This document shows positions 1 to 7,446 of a DNA stretch of 18,491 nt, one piece after another (positions within the stretch are counted from its first letter, which is position 1; each line of letters opens with the position of its first letter). The DNA is from JBLKSS01 sp047607725 (lineage in GTDB: Bacteria > Pseudomonadota > Gammaproteobacteria > Enterobacterales > Enterobacteriaceae): contig NZ_JBLKSS010000077.1 of NCBI RefSeq assembly GCF_047607725.1, forward strand, positions 1-18,491. The letters are read 5' to 3'. Below the pieces are notes generated by a model. That model did no database searches and was not told where the DNA came from. It was given only the letters and a program-made list of their open reading frames with translations. Made by a program: the position numbers and the translations under genes.

Positions 1-379
1 CGAGTACCCGTTTTTGCCATAGTCGATGTGGTAATCAGGTCCCACTCGGCAACGAGATACTCACTGTATTCCCATTGCGTGGGCGGGAGAGGCCCAAGAG
101 CCGGCTTGTCCAACTGCTCGACGCGTTCAATGCGACTTTGTCTGCCGTAATGACGCATCGGGCGCAGATTCAACTCATGATTGAGTTCTCGTATCACCTG
201 GTTGAGTTCGGCCAGCGAGTAGAACGTACGTTTACGCAACCGGGCCAGCACCCAGCGTTCTACCAGCTGCACGGTTGATTCTGCCTTCGCCTTGTCTTTC
301 GGTTTTCGCGGGCGCGCCGGTAGCACCATTGTCTCATAGTGATTTGCCAGCGCCTGGTAGCTCTGGTTTATGACGTAAG
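1..379 (-). pseudogene. istA: IS21-family transposase IstA, C-terminal fragment
   Basis: The minus strand reads continuously from about 374 to 40 as the C-terminal half of an IS21-type IstA. It contains VLPARPRKPKDKAKAES, where the final glutamate is the expected last member of the DDE triad, then RLRKRTFYSLAELN and LRPMRHYG, all hallmarks of the family. Near 40-44 the reading frame breaks. The family sequence resumes one frame over as PDYHIDYGKNGYS, so at least one single-base indel has occurred. The N-terminal half (helix-turn-helix and first catalytic aspartates) is absent because similarity stops at about 379, where an inverted repeat begins. The gene continues off the left window edge, so istB cannot be seen. 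It is certainly non-functional as read. The family call rests on remembered motifs. Confidence 0.85.
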
Positions 380-424
380 CGCCCCGTGGAGGACGTCTTG
401 AGTTATTGGTGGGTTTGTTGTATG
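380..424. repeat. Left arm of 45-bp inverted repeat
   Basis: It begins CGCCCCGTGGAGGACGTC and ends GGGTTTGTTGTATG. It matches the reverse complement of 663-707 at 44 of 45 positions. The matching partner lies 238 bp away. Confidence 0.9.
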
Positions 425-510
425 GCCCGGTAAGAATATGTTCCACTACGATGCCTAGTGAACCCGCATCCTATAAGGGACGGCTGTCAGATCATGGATA
501 ATCCGGCGAT

Positions 511-544
511 GATAGTGTCCACTTTAATTTTAATGGACACTATC
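511..544. repeat. 34-bp palindrome with TGTCCA/TGGACA ends
   Basis: Perfect 11-bp arms GATAGTGTCCA (511-521) and TGGACACTATC (534-544) surround a 12-nt AT-rich centre that can itself pair through TTAA at 524-527 and 530-533. The arms resemble the TG...CA termini of IS3-type elements, so this could be two such ends brought together. No run of T follows on either strand, so it is not a typical terminator. Confidence 0.75.
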
Positions 545-662
545 ACAAACTTCAGAACCACTAATTTCATATCACTCAAACCGGGATGGAAATAAAAGTT
601 ATTAAAATCAATACAATGTGAAAAAGCAATGAGCATAAGCGTGTAACGTAGGTTTACTGTCT

Positions 663-707
663 CATACAACAAACCCACCAATAATTCAAGACGTCCTCCA
701 CGGGGCG
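663..707. repeat. Right arm of 45-bp inverted repeat
   Basis: It begins CATACAACAAACCCACC and ends CCTCCACGGGGCG. It pairs with 380-424 with a single difference. The sequences beyond the arms do not match each other convincingly. Confidence 0.9.
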
Positions 708-807
708 TTTAGCGATCGCATTTACTGTGTTGCCCAGCGGCGGCCATAACACTCACGATGCTGGCGGCGACAGAAACTGTCTTATAACGTCACCATCATA
801 CAATAGG

Positions 808-1820
808 CTAATCGCTATCGAACAGGAGATCCTGATAATCTTCAATGTCTGATAATGAAACCGTGCAACTCTCATCGCTATCGGAGGAGTCCCATCTTGA
901 CGACGACTGGTTGTCTTTAAAGTCATTATCCATTAACAATTTTATTATATCTTCATGCCCTAATTTTTTCGCCAGCCTGAGTGGCGTTATTTTTTTTCGT
1001 GCCCCCTTGCAATTGACATCCCATAGGGAGAGGCCATTTCCATTGGCGCCTTCATCAAGCAGAAGCTTCACTTTATCATAATCATTTCTCTCTATAGCAA
1101 AATACAAAGGCGTATATTGGCACTGATGATAAATCTTAGGGTTATCTTCTCCGGGTAACTACCGTTTTTGTAAATAACTCGATGTAGCAAAATCATTGAC
1201 ATCAAAGCTCATATCAATAATTTTTTTCACCACGGCAGTCCCTGGAGTAAAAATAATTGCCTTAGTCATTACCGAATGACCATCAGCATCATATCTATTG
1301 ACATTCAAGCCCCTTGGCTCCATAAGCGATAATGGCGTCATGAGCATGTCATCGTCTATGCCCGGCCCGAAGATATTGATATCATAGCTGCCGTCTCCTT
1401 TCGGTCGTTAGCTCTGTTGATATCCCCCTCTTTGTTAATCAGTTTGCCCGACAGTTCGAGGAAAGCTTCCCGTGTAGCCTCACTGAGGTCCGCATCAGAG
1501 GCGTAATGAGAAAACAACAACATCAATACCGTGTTCCCATCCTCATCAGTCACCTTGTGATCCGCGCCCATTTCCAGGAGATGGGTGGCGATGTGATAAC
1601 ATCCTTTTCTTAATGCATACATAAGTAATGTGTTTTTATCGCTATCAATCTCAACATCAATACTGATATCAACCGCTTTGGCGTTTTCCAGCGCGGCGAT
1701 AAATGCATTTTGATCGCCTGTATCTATCTTATTCTTTAAATCAACAACGATGTACGCCGACGAAGCTGATGTCGCAAAAGGATAATGACATAATGAAGAT
1801 GAAATACTGGAAATAGGCAT
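808..1820 (-). pseudogene. Ankyrin-repeat protein gene, disrupted
   Basis: Three open stretches on the minus strand belong to one decayed gene. The first starts at the ATG ending at 1820, which has an AGGGGAG ribosome site at 1827-1833; an ATG at 1838 is less well placed. It encodes ankyrin-like helices such as NTLLMYALRKGCYHIATHLL followed by EMGADHKVTDEDGNTVLMLL. The frame shifts by one base at about 1385-1400. The second stretch (to 1159) then runs into an in-frame TAG at 1159-1161. Reading through that stop gives YTPLYFAIERNDYDKVKLLL, another clear ankyrin unit, then ITPLRLAKKLGHEDIIKLLM and an acidic Ser/Asp-rich tail ending at 808. The intact protein would have been about 340 residues with no visible signal peptide or membrane segment. 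Ankyrin proteins usually bind other proteins and are often symbiont or pathogen effectors; its partner is unknown. The flanking mobile sequence and low GC suggest acquired DNA. Confidence 0.8.
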
Positions 1821-1839
1821 CAATATCTCCCCTCTCATT

Positions 1840-2265
1840 GGTTAAGTGATAACTTTTCTGACCATAACGTTGAGTTGAATTTATGATATATCCTGTATAT
1901 TCATTTTTTCATTAACGAAAGTTTTTTAACACGACGCGGAAGAAGCGCTATTAGCACATATCTTATGCAGTTCTTATTACTTGATTAATCATCCCTAAGT
2001 AGGACATAAGGGTTAGACTATGGGCGGGTTTGGGACAATGCCATCGCGCCTTATCGCCGGCCATGGAAAACGGCGACGGCAACATTGGAGGGATTTTTGC
2101 AGCTGTTATCGGCAGAAGGGAAAATTCAGCTCGGCCACGGTGGCAGCGTCAATAGAGAATCACGGGCTACGGTGGTGGCGGGAAAGGCCCGCCATAGGCG
2201 TTGTGCGCGCTAAAACAACCACAGCGGCAAACCCATTACGCCTACCGGCAGGCAACCTCGGGGCA
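1840..2265. other. Gap between ankyrin pseudogene and rplQ terminator, no recognisable gene
   Basis: The half nearest the ankyrin gene (1840-2000) is AT-rich and probably holds its promoter, but I cannot pick a convincing -35/-10 pair. The rest is GC-rich. Short open frames exist on both strands (for example 2020-2268 plus), but none resembles a protein I know. In E. coli this position downstream of rplQ carries zntR, arfA and mscL; I looked for traces of zntR and arfA and saw none that convinced me. A 7-bp hairpin TGGCGGG...CCCGCCA sits at 2176-2194 without a T run. Confidence 0.5.
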
Positions 2266-2266
2266 T

Positions 2267-2294
2267 AAAAAAACCGGGCCCGGCCCGGTTTTTT
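2267..2294 (-). terminator. Rho-independent terminator of the alpha operon
   Basis: A GC-only stem CCGGG (2274-2278) / CCCGG (2284-2288), which can add one more C-G pair inside, is flanked by seven A residues on the left and six T residues on the right. Read on the minus strand it follows the rplQ stop by about 20 bases and ends in a U run, so it should end the alpha transcript. The symmetrical A/T flanks mean it could also work in the plus direction. Confidence 0.9.
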
Positions 2295-2315
2295 ACAAGC
2301 TTGCACAACGACAGA

Positions 2316-2717
2316 TTACTCTGCGGTCGCTTCTGCTGCTGGAGCTGGAGCTGTTGCTTCAGCGCGATCAACGAGTTCGATGTATGCCATCGGCGCGTTG
2401 TCGCCTGCACGGAAGCCACACTTCAGAATGCGAGTGTAACCACCGGCGCGGCTCGCGAAACGCGGGCCCAGCTCGTTAAACAGTTTTGCCACGATCTCGT
2501 TATCACGAGTGCGGGCGAATGCCAGACGACGATTTGCAACGCTGTCGGTCTTGGCAAGTGTAATCAGCGGTTCAACAACGCGGCGCAGCTCTTTCGCTTT
2601 CGGCAGGGTCGTCTTGATGATTTCATGACGAACCAAAGAGCCGGCCATGTTACGGAACATAGCCTGGCGATGGCTGCTGTTACGGTTCAGTTGACGACCA
2701 CTCTTACGATGGCGCAT
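2316..2717 (-). CDS. rplQ: 50S ribosomal protein L17
   Basis: L17 binds 23S rRNA near the exit of the peptide tunnel. The protein has 133 residues and opens with the family signature MRHRKSGRQLNRNSSHRQAM. The middle (about 25-118) follows the E. coli protein closely. The C-terminal tail is Ala/Glu/Pro-rich (ATAPAPAAEATAE) and a few residues longer than the 127-residue E. coli form, which is the part of L17 that varies most between species. It is the last gene of the alpha operon, 40 bp after rpoA, with an AAGGAT-type ribosome site before the ATG and a strong terminator just downstream. Confidence 0.98.
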   Translation of the reverse strand: MRHRKSGRQLNRNSSHRQAMFRNMAGSLVRHEIIKTTLPKAKELRRVVEPLITLAKTDSVANRRLAFARTRDNEIVAKLFNELGPRFASRAGGYTRILKCGFRAGDNAPMAYIELVDRAEATAPAPAAEATAE

Positions 2718-2757
2718 GACCTTATCCTTCTCAGTAAAACCTTAACCTGTGATCGGG

Positions 2758-3747
2758 TTATTCATCAGCGATACTTGCCGGAGGCCAGTTCTCGAGGCGC
2801 ATGCCCAGAGACAACCCACGGGAAGCCAACACGTCTTTGATCTCGGTAAGAGATTTTTTACCAAGGTTGGGTGTTTTCAGCAACTCAACCTCGGTGCGCT
2901 GTACCAGATCACCGATGTAGTGGATAGCTTCTGCCTTGAGGCAGTTAGCAGAGCGGACAGTCAATTCCAGATCGTCAACGGGGCGCAGCAGGATCGGATC
3001 GAATTCTGGTTTCTCTTCTTTCACTTCCGGCTGACGTACATCACGTAAGTCAACGAAAGCTTCCAGTTGTTCAGACAAAATGGTTGCCGCACGGCGGATC
3101 GCCTCTTCAGGATCGATCGTGCCGTTGGTTTCCATTTCGATAACCAGCTTGTCCAGGTCGGTACGCTGCTCAACGCGCGCTGCTTCCACATTGTAGGCGA
3201 TACGCTCTACGGGGCTATAGCATGCGTCTACCAGCAGACGACCGATCGGGCGCTCATCTTCTTCCGAATGAATTCGGGCAGAAGCCGGAACATAGCCACG
3301 TCCACGCTGAACCTTGATACGCATATTGATGGATGCGTTTTCATCGGTCAGGTGGCACAGGACATGCTGCGGCTTGACGATTTCGACATCCCCATCATGG
3401 GTGATGTCGGCTGCGGTCACAGGGCCAATGCCAGATTTATTCAGGGTCAAGACAACGTCATCTTTACCTTGAACTCTCACCGCCAGCCCTTTCAGGTTGA
3501 GCAGAATCTCCAGGATGTCTTCCTGTACACCTTCTTTGGTGCTGTACTCGTGCAGTACACCATCAATCTCAACCTCGGTCACCGCGCAACCCGGCATCGA
3601 TGAAAGCAGAATACGGCGCAGTGCGTTACCCAGAGTATGGCCAAAGCCACGCTCTAAGGGCTCAAGGGTCACCTTGGCGTGCGTCGAACTGACTTGCTCG
3701 ATATCTACCAGGCGCGGTTTTAGAAACTCTGTCACAGAACCCTGCAT
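2758..3747 (-). CDS. rpoA: DNA-directed RNA polymerase subunit alpha
   Basis: The alpha subunit forms the dimer that nucleates RNA polymerase assembly and contacts activators and UP elements. The 329-residue length equals that of E. coli. The N-terminal domain (about 1-235) carries the conserved [20 protein letters not shown] dimerisation helix. A short acidic linker (about 236-248) leads into the C-terminal domain, where [14 protein letters not shown] contains the DNA-binding arginine known as R265 and [15 protein letters not shown] forms the second contact helix. The ending [10 protein letters not shown] is the enterobacterial one. It sits in the alpha operon 25 bp after rpsD and 40 bp before rplQ. 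Nothing about it is unusual. Confidence 0.99.
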
Positions 3748-3772
3748 TGTGTCCTCTCTTTGGTACTAAGCC

Positions 3773-4393
3773 TTACTTAGAGTAAAGCTCGACGATCAGG
3801 TGTTCATTAATGTCCGCAGACAGATCGGTACGTTCTGGAATACGTTTGAACACCCCTTCCATCTTAGCAGCGTCGACTTCAAGCCAGGTCGGTTTTTCAC
3901 GCAGCTCAGCCAGTTCCAATGAGGCACGAACACGGGATTGCTTTTTCGCTTTCTCACGGATGCTGACAACGTCATTCGGAGTAACCTGGTAAGAAGCGAT
4001 GTTGACAACGCGGCCGTTCACCATGATCGCCTTGTGGCTGACCAATTGACGTGATTCAGCGTGGGTAGCACCAAAGCCCATGCGGTAAACAACGTTGTCG
4101 AGACGACCTTCTAGCAACTGCAACAGGTTTTCACCGGTATTGCCTTTCAGGCGTGCTGCTTCTTTGTAGTAGTTGCGGAATTGACGTTCCAACACGCCGT
4201 AAATACGACGAACTTTTTGTTTTTCGCGCAACTGTACGCCGTAATCAGACAGACGCGGTTTACGCGCACCGTGCTGACCGGGCGGTTGCTCGATTTTGCA
4301 CTTGGAATCGATCGCGCGAACGCCAGACTTCAGGAATAGGTCTGTGCCCTCACGACGGCTCAGCTTGAGCTTAGGACCCAAATATCTTGCCAT
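3773..4393 (-). CDS. rpsD: 30S ribosomal protein S4
   Basis: S4 is a primary 16S rRNA binder that starts assembly of the 30S body, helps guard decoding accuracy and, in enterobacteria, represses translation of its own operon. The protein has 206 residues, as in E. coli, and begins MARYLGPKLKLSRREGTDLF. The S4 RNA-binding domain (about 94-160) is present with LEGRLDNVVYRMGF and SHKAIMVNGRVVNI. The ending HLIVELYSK is typical. It lies 30 bp after rpsK. Its presumed regulatory target is the leader upstream of rpsM. Confidence 0.99.
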   Translation of the reverse strand: MARYLGPKLKLSRREGTDLFLKSGVRAIDSKCKIEQPPGQHGARKPRLSDYGVQLREKQKVRRIYGVLERQFRNYYKEAARLKGNTGENLLQLLEGRLDNVVYRMGFGATHAESRQLVSHKAIMVNGRVVNIASYQVTPNDVVSIREKAKKQSRVRASLELAELREKPTWLEVDAAKMEGVFKRIPERTDLSADINEHLIVELYSK

Positions 4394-4423
4394 TTTCTTT
4401 CTCCAACTAACCTAAAAGCGGCG

Positions 4424-4813
4424 TTATACGCGGCGCTTTTTAGGTGGACGACAACCGTTATGGGGGATCGGAGTCACATCAGTAATGTTCGTGATGCGGA
4501 AACCAGCCGCGTTTAACGCGCGGACGGTAGACTCGCGACCCGGACCTGGTCCTTTAACCATAACTTCCAGATTCTTGATGCCATATTCTTTCACTGCTTC
4601 AGCGCAACGTTCTGCTGCAACCTGTGCGGCGAAAGGCGTGGACTTACGAGAACCACGGAAACCGGAACCACCGGCGGTCGCCCAACCCAACGCATTACCC
4701 TGACGATCGGTAATAGTTACGATGGTATTGTTGAAAGACGCATGGATATGAGCCACACCATCTGAAACTTGTTTTTTAACACGCTTACGTGCACGAATAG
4801 GTGCCTTAGCCAT
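4424..4813 (-). CDS. rpsK: 30S ribosomal protein S11
   Basis: S11 lies on the platform of the 30S subunit near the mRNA exit path and contacts 16S rRNA close to the Shine-Dalgarno helix. The protein has 129 residues, the E. coli length. Family signatures include HIHASFNNTIVTITDRQGN, the glycine-rich WATAGGSGFRGSRKSTPFAA and the C-terminal TPIPHNGCRPPKKRRV. It follows rpsM by 16 bp and precedes rpsD by 30 bp in the alpha operon. Confidence 0.99.
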   Translation of the reverse strand: MAKAPIRARKRVKKQVSDGVAHIHASFNNTIVTITDRQGNALGWATAGGSGFRGSRKSTPFAAQVAAERCAEAVKEYGIKNLEVMVKGPGPGRESTVRALNAAGFRITNITDVTPIPHNGCRPPKKRRV

Positions 4814-4829
4814 TATTTACTCACCCCGA

Positions 4830-5186
4830 TTATTTCTTGATCGGTTTGCGCGGACCCTTACGGGTACGGGCATTGGTCTTGGTACGCTGACCGCGGACCG
4901 GAAGACCACGACGATGACGCAAACCACGATAGGTACCAAGGTCCATCAGACGCTTGATACTCAGGGTTACTTCACGGCGCAGATCACCTTCGACAACAAA
5001 CTTGGCAACTGCGTCACGCAGCGTGTCAATCTGCTCTTCAGACAGCTCACTGATCTTAACATTTTCAGCAATGCCCGTAGCCGCGCAGATGTGCTGCGAG
5101 CGGGTTTTGCCGATACCGTAGATTGACGTTAGCACAATAACGGTATGTTTGTGATCAAGAATGTTAATGCCTGCTATACGGGCCAC
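4830..5186 (-). CDS. rpsM: 30S ribosomal protein S13
   Basis: S13 sits in the head of the 30S subunit, contacts the P-site tRNA through its basic tail and forms bridges to the 50S subunit. The protein has 118 residues, equal to E. coli, starting MARIAGINILDHKHTVIVL and ending in the basic tail RTKTNARTRKGPRKPIKK. The start codon is GTG (5184-5186) with AGGAG at 5193-5197. E. coli rpsM also starts with GTG, and this initiation site is the point at which S4 blocks the alpha operon, so the rare start fits its regulation. It is the first gene of the operon. Confidence 0.99.
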   Translation of the reverse strand: MARIAGINILDHKHTVIVLTSIYGIGKTRSQHICAATGIAENVKISELSEEQIDTLRDAVAKFVVEGDLRREVTLSIKRLMDLGTYRGLRHRRGLPVRGQRTKTNARTRKGPRKPIKK

Positions 5187-5262
5187 TATGCACTCCTAGA
5201 ATTTTTAACGGCAACACCATTCTGAAAAGCCCGTTTTCAGGATACTCAAACAATGTTGCAGC
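5187..5262 (-). promoter_or_regulatory. Alpha operon mRNA leader, S4 autoregulation pseudoknot
   Basis: The leader before rpsM closely resembles the E. coli alpha leader in which S4 traps the initiating 30S subunit on a nested pseudoknot. On the minus strand it reads TTTGAGTATCCTGAAAACGG and continues through a perfect 7-bp stem CTGAAAA/TTTTCAG (5222-5240), then AGGAGTGCATAGTGGCC at the start site. The segment between the hairpin and the ribosome site (5198-5218) differs from what I remember of E. coli. That S4 regulates here is inferred from this resemblance. Confidence 0.8.
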
Positions 5263-5285
5263 GACATACAAAAGATTGGCTGGCT

Positions 5286-5314
5286 AATCTAGCCAGCTCA
5301 ACCCAACTTTGCAA
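5286..5314 (-). promoter_or_regulatory. Alpha operon promoter
   Basis: On the minus strand TTGCAA (5309-5314) and TAGATT (5286-5291) are spaced by 17 bp, matching a sigma-70 promoter and the arrangement I recall for the E. coli alpha promoter. The -10 box lies inside an 8-bp perfect inverted repeat GCTGGCTA/TAGCCAGC (5279-5297). Transcription would begin near 5279, giving a leader of roughly 90 nt before rpsM. Read-through from spc is also expected because no strong terminator separates rpmJ and rpsM. Confidence 0.8.
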
Positions 5315-5333
5315 GAAAAAAATGCCGGAAATA

Positions 5334-5450
5334 TTAGCCTTGGCGTTGTTTATGCTTAGGCTCAGCGCTGCAAATCACACGAACGACACCGTTACGCTTA
5401 ACGATTTTGCAGTTACGACATAATTTCTTGACGGAAGCACGAACTTTCAT
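5334..5450 (-). CDS. rpmJ: 50S ribosomal protein L36, zinc-ribbon form
   Basis: L36 is the smallest ribosomal protein and stabilises 23S rRNA near the base of the L7/L12 stalk. The 38-residue frame starts [20 protein letters not shown] and ends EPKHKQRQG. The zinc ligands Cys11, Cys14, Cys27 and His33 are all present, so this is the zinc-binding C+ form. It lies 33 bp after secY as the last gene of the spc operon, with 147 bp before rpsM. The length and position match E. coli rpmJ. Confidence 0.98.
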
Positions 5451-5483
5451 TTTTACTCTCCGTAACTTCTCAAGCTTCCCGAA

Positions 5484-6815
5484 TTAGCGGTTATAGCCTT
5501 TCAGGTTTGCTTTCTTCAATACGGACTCGTATTGACTCGACATCATCAGAGTCTGCACTTGAGCCATAAAGTCCATGATAACCACAACGACGATCAATAA
5601 AGACGTGCCCCCGAAATAGAAGGGAACTTTCATTGCGTCACGCATGAACTCCGGGATTAGGCAGATAAAGGTAATGTACATAGCGCCGACCAGCGTTAAG
5701 CGGGTCATCACCTTATCAATATACCTTGCCGTTTGCTCTCCCGGACGAATGCCTGGTACAAATGCACCGGACTTCTTCAGGTTATCCGCTGTCTCGCGCG
5801 GGTTGAACACCAACGCCGTGTAAAAGAAACAGAAGAATATGATTGCAGCCGCATATAGTAACACATAAAGCGGTTGACCAGGCTGCAAATAGAGCGAAAT
5901 CGCAGACAGCCAGCCCCAACCTGTGCCGCCTCCGAACCAGGATGCAATCGTGGCCGGAAACAGAATGATACTGGAGGCGAAAATTGCCGGGATAACCCCG
6001 GCCATGTTCACCTTCAGCGGTAAATGCGTGCTCTGAGCCGCATAAACGCGACGTCCTTGCTGACGCTTGGCGTAGTTAACGACGATACGACGCTGACCAC
6101 GTTCAACGAACACCACGAAAAACGTCACCGCGAACACCAGAACTGCAACCAATAGCAACACGAGGAAGTGCATATCGCCTTGTCGAGCTTGCTCTATGGT
6201 GTGGCCGATGGCAGGCGGCAAGCCCGCTACGATACCCGCGAAGATAATGATGGAGATACCGTTGCCGATACCTCGTTCAGTAATCTGCTCACCCAGCCAC
6301 ATCAGGAACATTGTCCCGCAGACCAGGCTCACTACCGCAGTAAAGTAAAACGCAAAGCCTGGATTAATCACCAGACCTTGCATTCCAGGCATATTCGGCA
6401 AACCGGTTGCGATACCGATTGACTGAAATATTGCCAACACCAACGTGCCGTAGCGCGTGTACTGGCTGATTTTACGTCTGCCAGCCTCACCCTCTTTTTT
6501 AATCTCCGCCAGCGCCGGGTGAACCACCGTGAGCAGCTGAATGATGATCGATGCCGAAATATACGGCATGATCCCCAATGCGAAGATAGAAGCACGGCTG
6601 AGCGCACCACCAGAGAACATGTTAAACATTTCAATGATGGTGCCGCGCTGCTGTTCGAGCAATTTCGCAAGTACGGTGGCATCAATACCAGGGATCGGAA
6701 TAAAAGAGCCGATGCGGAAGACAATAAGCGCCCCGATAACAAACAGAAGTCTGCGTTTCAGTTCACCCAGTCCGCCTTTGGCGCTTTGAAAATCTAATCC
6801 CGGTTGTTTAGCCAT
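5484..6815 (-). CDS. secY: Preprotein translocase subunit SecY
   Basis: SecY forms the protein-conducting channel of the inner membrane with SecE and SecG, taking substrates from SecA or from ribosomes. The 443-residue length equals that of E. coli. The N-terminal segment LGELKRRLLFVIGALIVFRI leads into the first of ten membrane helices, followed by the plug region beginning FNMFSGGALSRASIFALGI. The basic cytoplasmic loop VERGQRRIVVNYAKRQQGRR (about residues 238-257) and the loop with NPRETADNLKKSGAFVPGIR are the known SecA and ribosome docking sites. It starts 7 bp after rplO and precedes rpmJ by 33 bp in the spc operon. It appears intact. Confidence 0.99.
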   Translation of the reverse strand: MAKQPGLDFQSAKGGLGELKRRLLFVIGALIVFRIGSFIPIPGIDATVLAKLLEQQRGTIIEMFNMFSGGALSRASIFALGIMPYISASIIIQLLTVVHPALAEIKKEGEAGRRKISQYTRYGTLVLAIFQSIGIATGLPNMPGMQGLVINPGFAFYFTAVVSLVCGTMFLMWLGEQITERGIGNGISIIIFAGIVAGLPPAIGHTIEQARQGDMHFLVLLLVAVLVFAVTFFVVFVERGQRRIVVNYAKRQQGRRVYAAQSTHLPLKVNMAGVIPAIFASSIILFPATIASWFGGGTGWGWLSAISLYLQPGQPLYVLLYAAAIIFFCFFYTALVFNPRETADNLKKSGAFVPGIRPGEQTARYIDKVMTRLTLVGAMYITFICLIPEFMRDAMKVPFYFGGTSLLIVVVVIMDFMAQVQTLMMSSQYESVLKKANLKGYNR

Positions 6816-6822
6816 CTGCTAC

Positions 6823-7257
6823 TTATTCCTCAATTTTACCGCCGGCAGCTTCGATTGCGGCACGCGCGCCTTTGCTTACACGTAGGCCACGCACGGTAAC
6901 CGCGCGTTTGACTTCGCCGGACAGCATGATTTTGGCGAATTCAGTTTGGATGCCAACGATGTTAGCGGCTTTCAGCGCGTTCAGATCCACGACCTCGCCT
7001 TCTACGTGCGCCAAATCGGACAGGTGGACTTCCGCGGTGACCATGAATTTGCGTGACGTAAAGCCGAATTTCGGCAGACGACGGTACAGAGGCATTTGGC
7101 CGCCTTCAAAACCGCGACGTACGCCACCGCCAGAACGGGACTTTTGACCTTTGTGACCGCGACCGCTGGTTTTGCCCAAGCCAGAACCAATACCGCGGCC
7201 TGGACGCTTAGAGGCGTGTTTGGAACCCTCAGCCGGAGACAGAGTATTTAAACGCAT
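6823..7257 (-). CDS. rplO: 50S ribosomal protein L15
   Basis: L15 is a late-binding 50S protein that reaches into the subunit core with a long basic N-terminal arm. The protein has 144 residues as in E. coli. It opens MRLNTLSPAEGSKHASKRPG and has the glycine/lysine-rich stretch GSGLGKTSGRGHKGQKSRSG typical of the arm. The globular C-terminal part ends ARAAIEAAGGKIEE. It starts only 3 bp after rpmD and lies 7 bp before secY, so translation of the three is probably coupled. Confidence 0.99.
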   Translation of the reverse strand: MRLNTLSPAEGSKHASKRPGRGIGSGLGKTSGRGHKGQKSRSGGGVRRGFEGGQMPLYRRLPKFGFTSRKFMVTAEVHLSDLAHVEGEVVDLNALKAANIVGIQTEFAKIMLSGEVKRAVTVRGLRVSKGARAAIEAAGGKIEE

Positions 7258-7260
7258 CTC

Positions 7261-7440
7261 TTACTCCTCAACTTTGACCATGTAGGAAACCAAATTGACC
7301 ATACCGCGTACTGCAGGCGTATCTTCACGCTCTACGGTGTGGCCAATGCGACGCAGGCCCAAGCCAACCAAAGTTGCCTTGTGTTTCGGCAGACGACCGA
7401 TGGAACTGCGAGTCTGAGTGATTTTAATAGTCTGTGCCAT
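7261..7440 (-). CDS. rpmD: 50S ribosomal protein L30
   Basis: L30 is a small 50S protein contacting 23S rRNA domain II. I place the start at the ATG ending at 7440, giving 59 residues beginning MAQTIKITQTRSSIGRLPKH, which matches E. coli L30 in start and length. An in-frame TTG at 7444-7446 would add two residues but overlaps no better ribosome site. The protein ends SYMVKVEE. It lies 6 bp after rpsE, with a GGGG sequence at the rpsE stop serving as the only visible ribosome site. Confidence 0.97.
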   Translation of the reverse strand: MAQTIKITQTRSSIGRLPKHKATLVGLGLRRIGHTVEREDTPAVRGMVNLVSYMVKVEE

Positions 7441-7446
7441 GGTCAA

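Larger units (their letters stand above)
380..707. mobile_element. Unidentified segment bounded by 45-bp inverted repeats
   Basis: The stretch 380-424 is the reverse complement of 663-707 with one mismatch in 45 positions (G at 401-402 against the matching A/T pair on the right). It abuts the truncated IS21 gene exactly at its left boundary. The 238 bp between the arms are AT-rich on the right half and hold no recognisable protein; the one open frame there (487-681, minus) resembles nothing I know. It could be a small non-autonomous element, or a larger insertion sequence whose two inverted copies recombined and lost their interior. I see no clear target-site duplication at either end (left outside ends GTAAG, right outside begins TTTAG). 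Confidence 0.5.

Noticed and set aside
75..278. 67-residue open frame on the plus strand
   Set aside because: It lies antisense to the IstA fragment, which has clear family motifs on the other strand.
487..681. 64-residue open frame on the minus strand inside the inverted-repeat segment
   Set aside because: It is not recognisable, begins in the right arm of the repeat and crosses the palindrome; nothing supports it as a gene.
2176..2194. Hairpin TGGCGGG/CCCGCCA as a terminator
   Set aside because: No T run follows on either strand, and no gene ends next to it.
2020..2268. DNAIA match as a trace of arfA
   Set aside because: Only five residues agree with ArfA and the flanks do not; this is within chance.
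2301..2840. 179-residue plus-strand frame
   Set aside because: It is antisense to rplQ and the end of rpoA and shows no family similarity.
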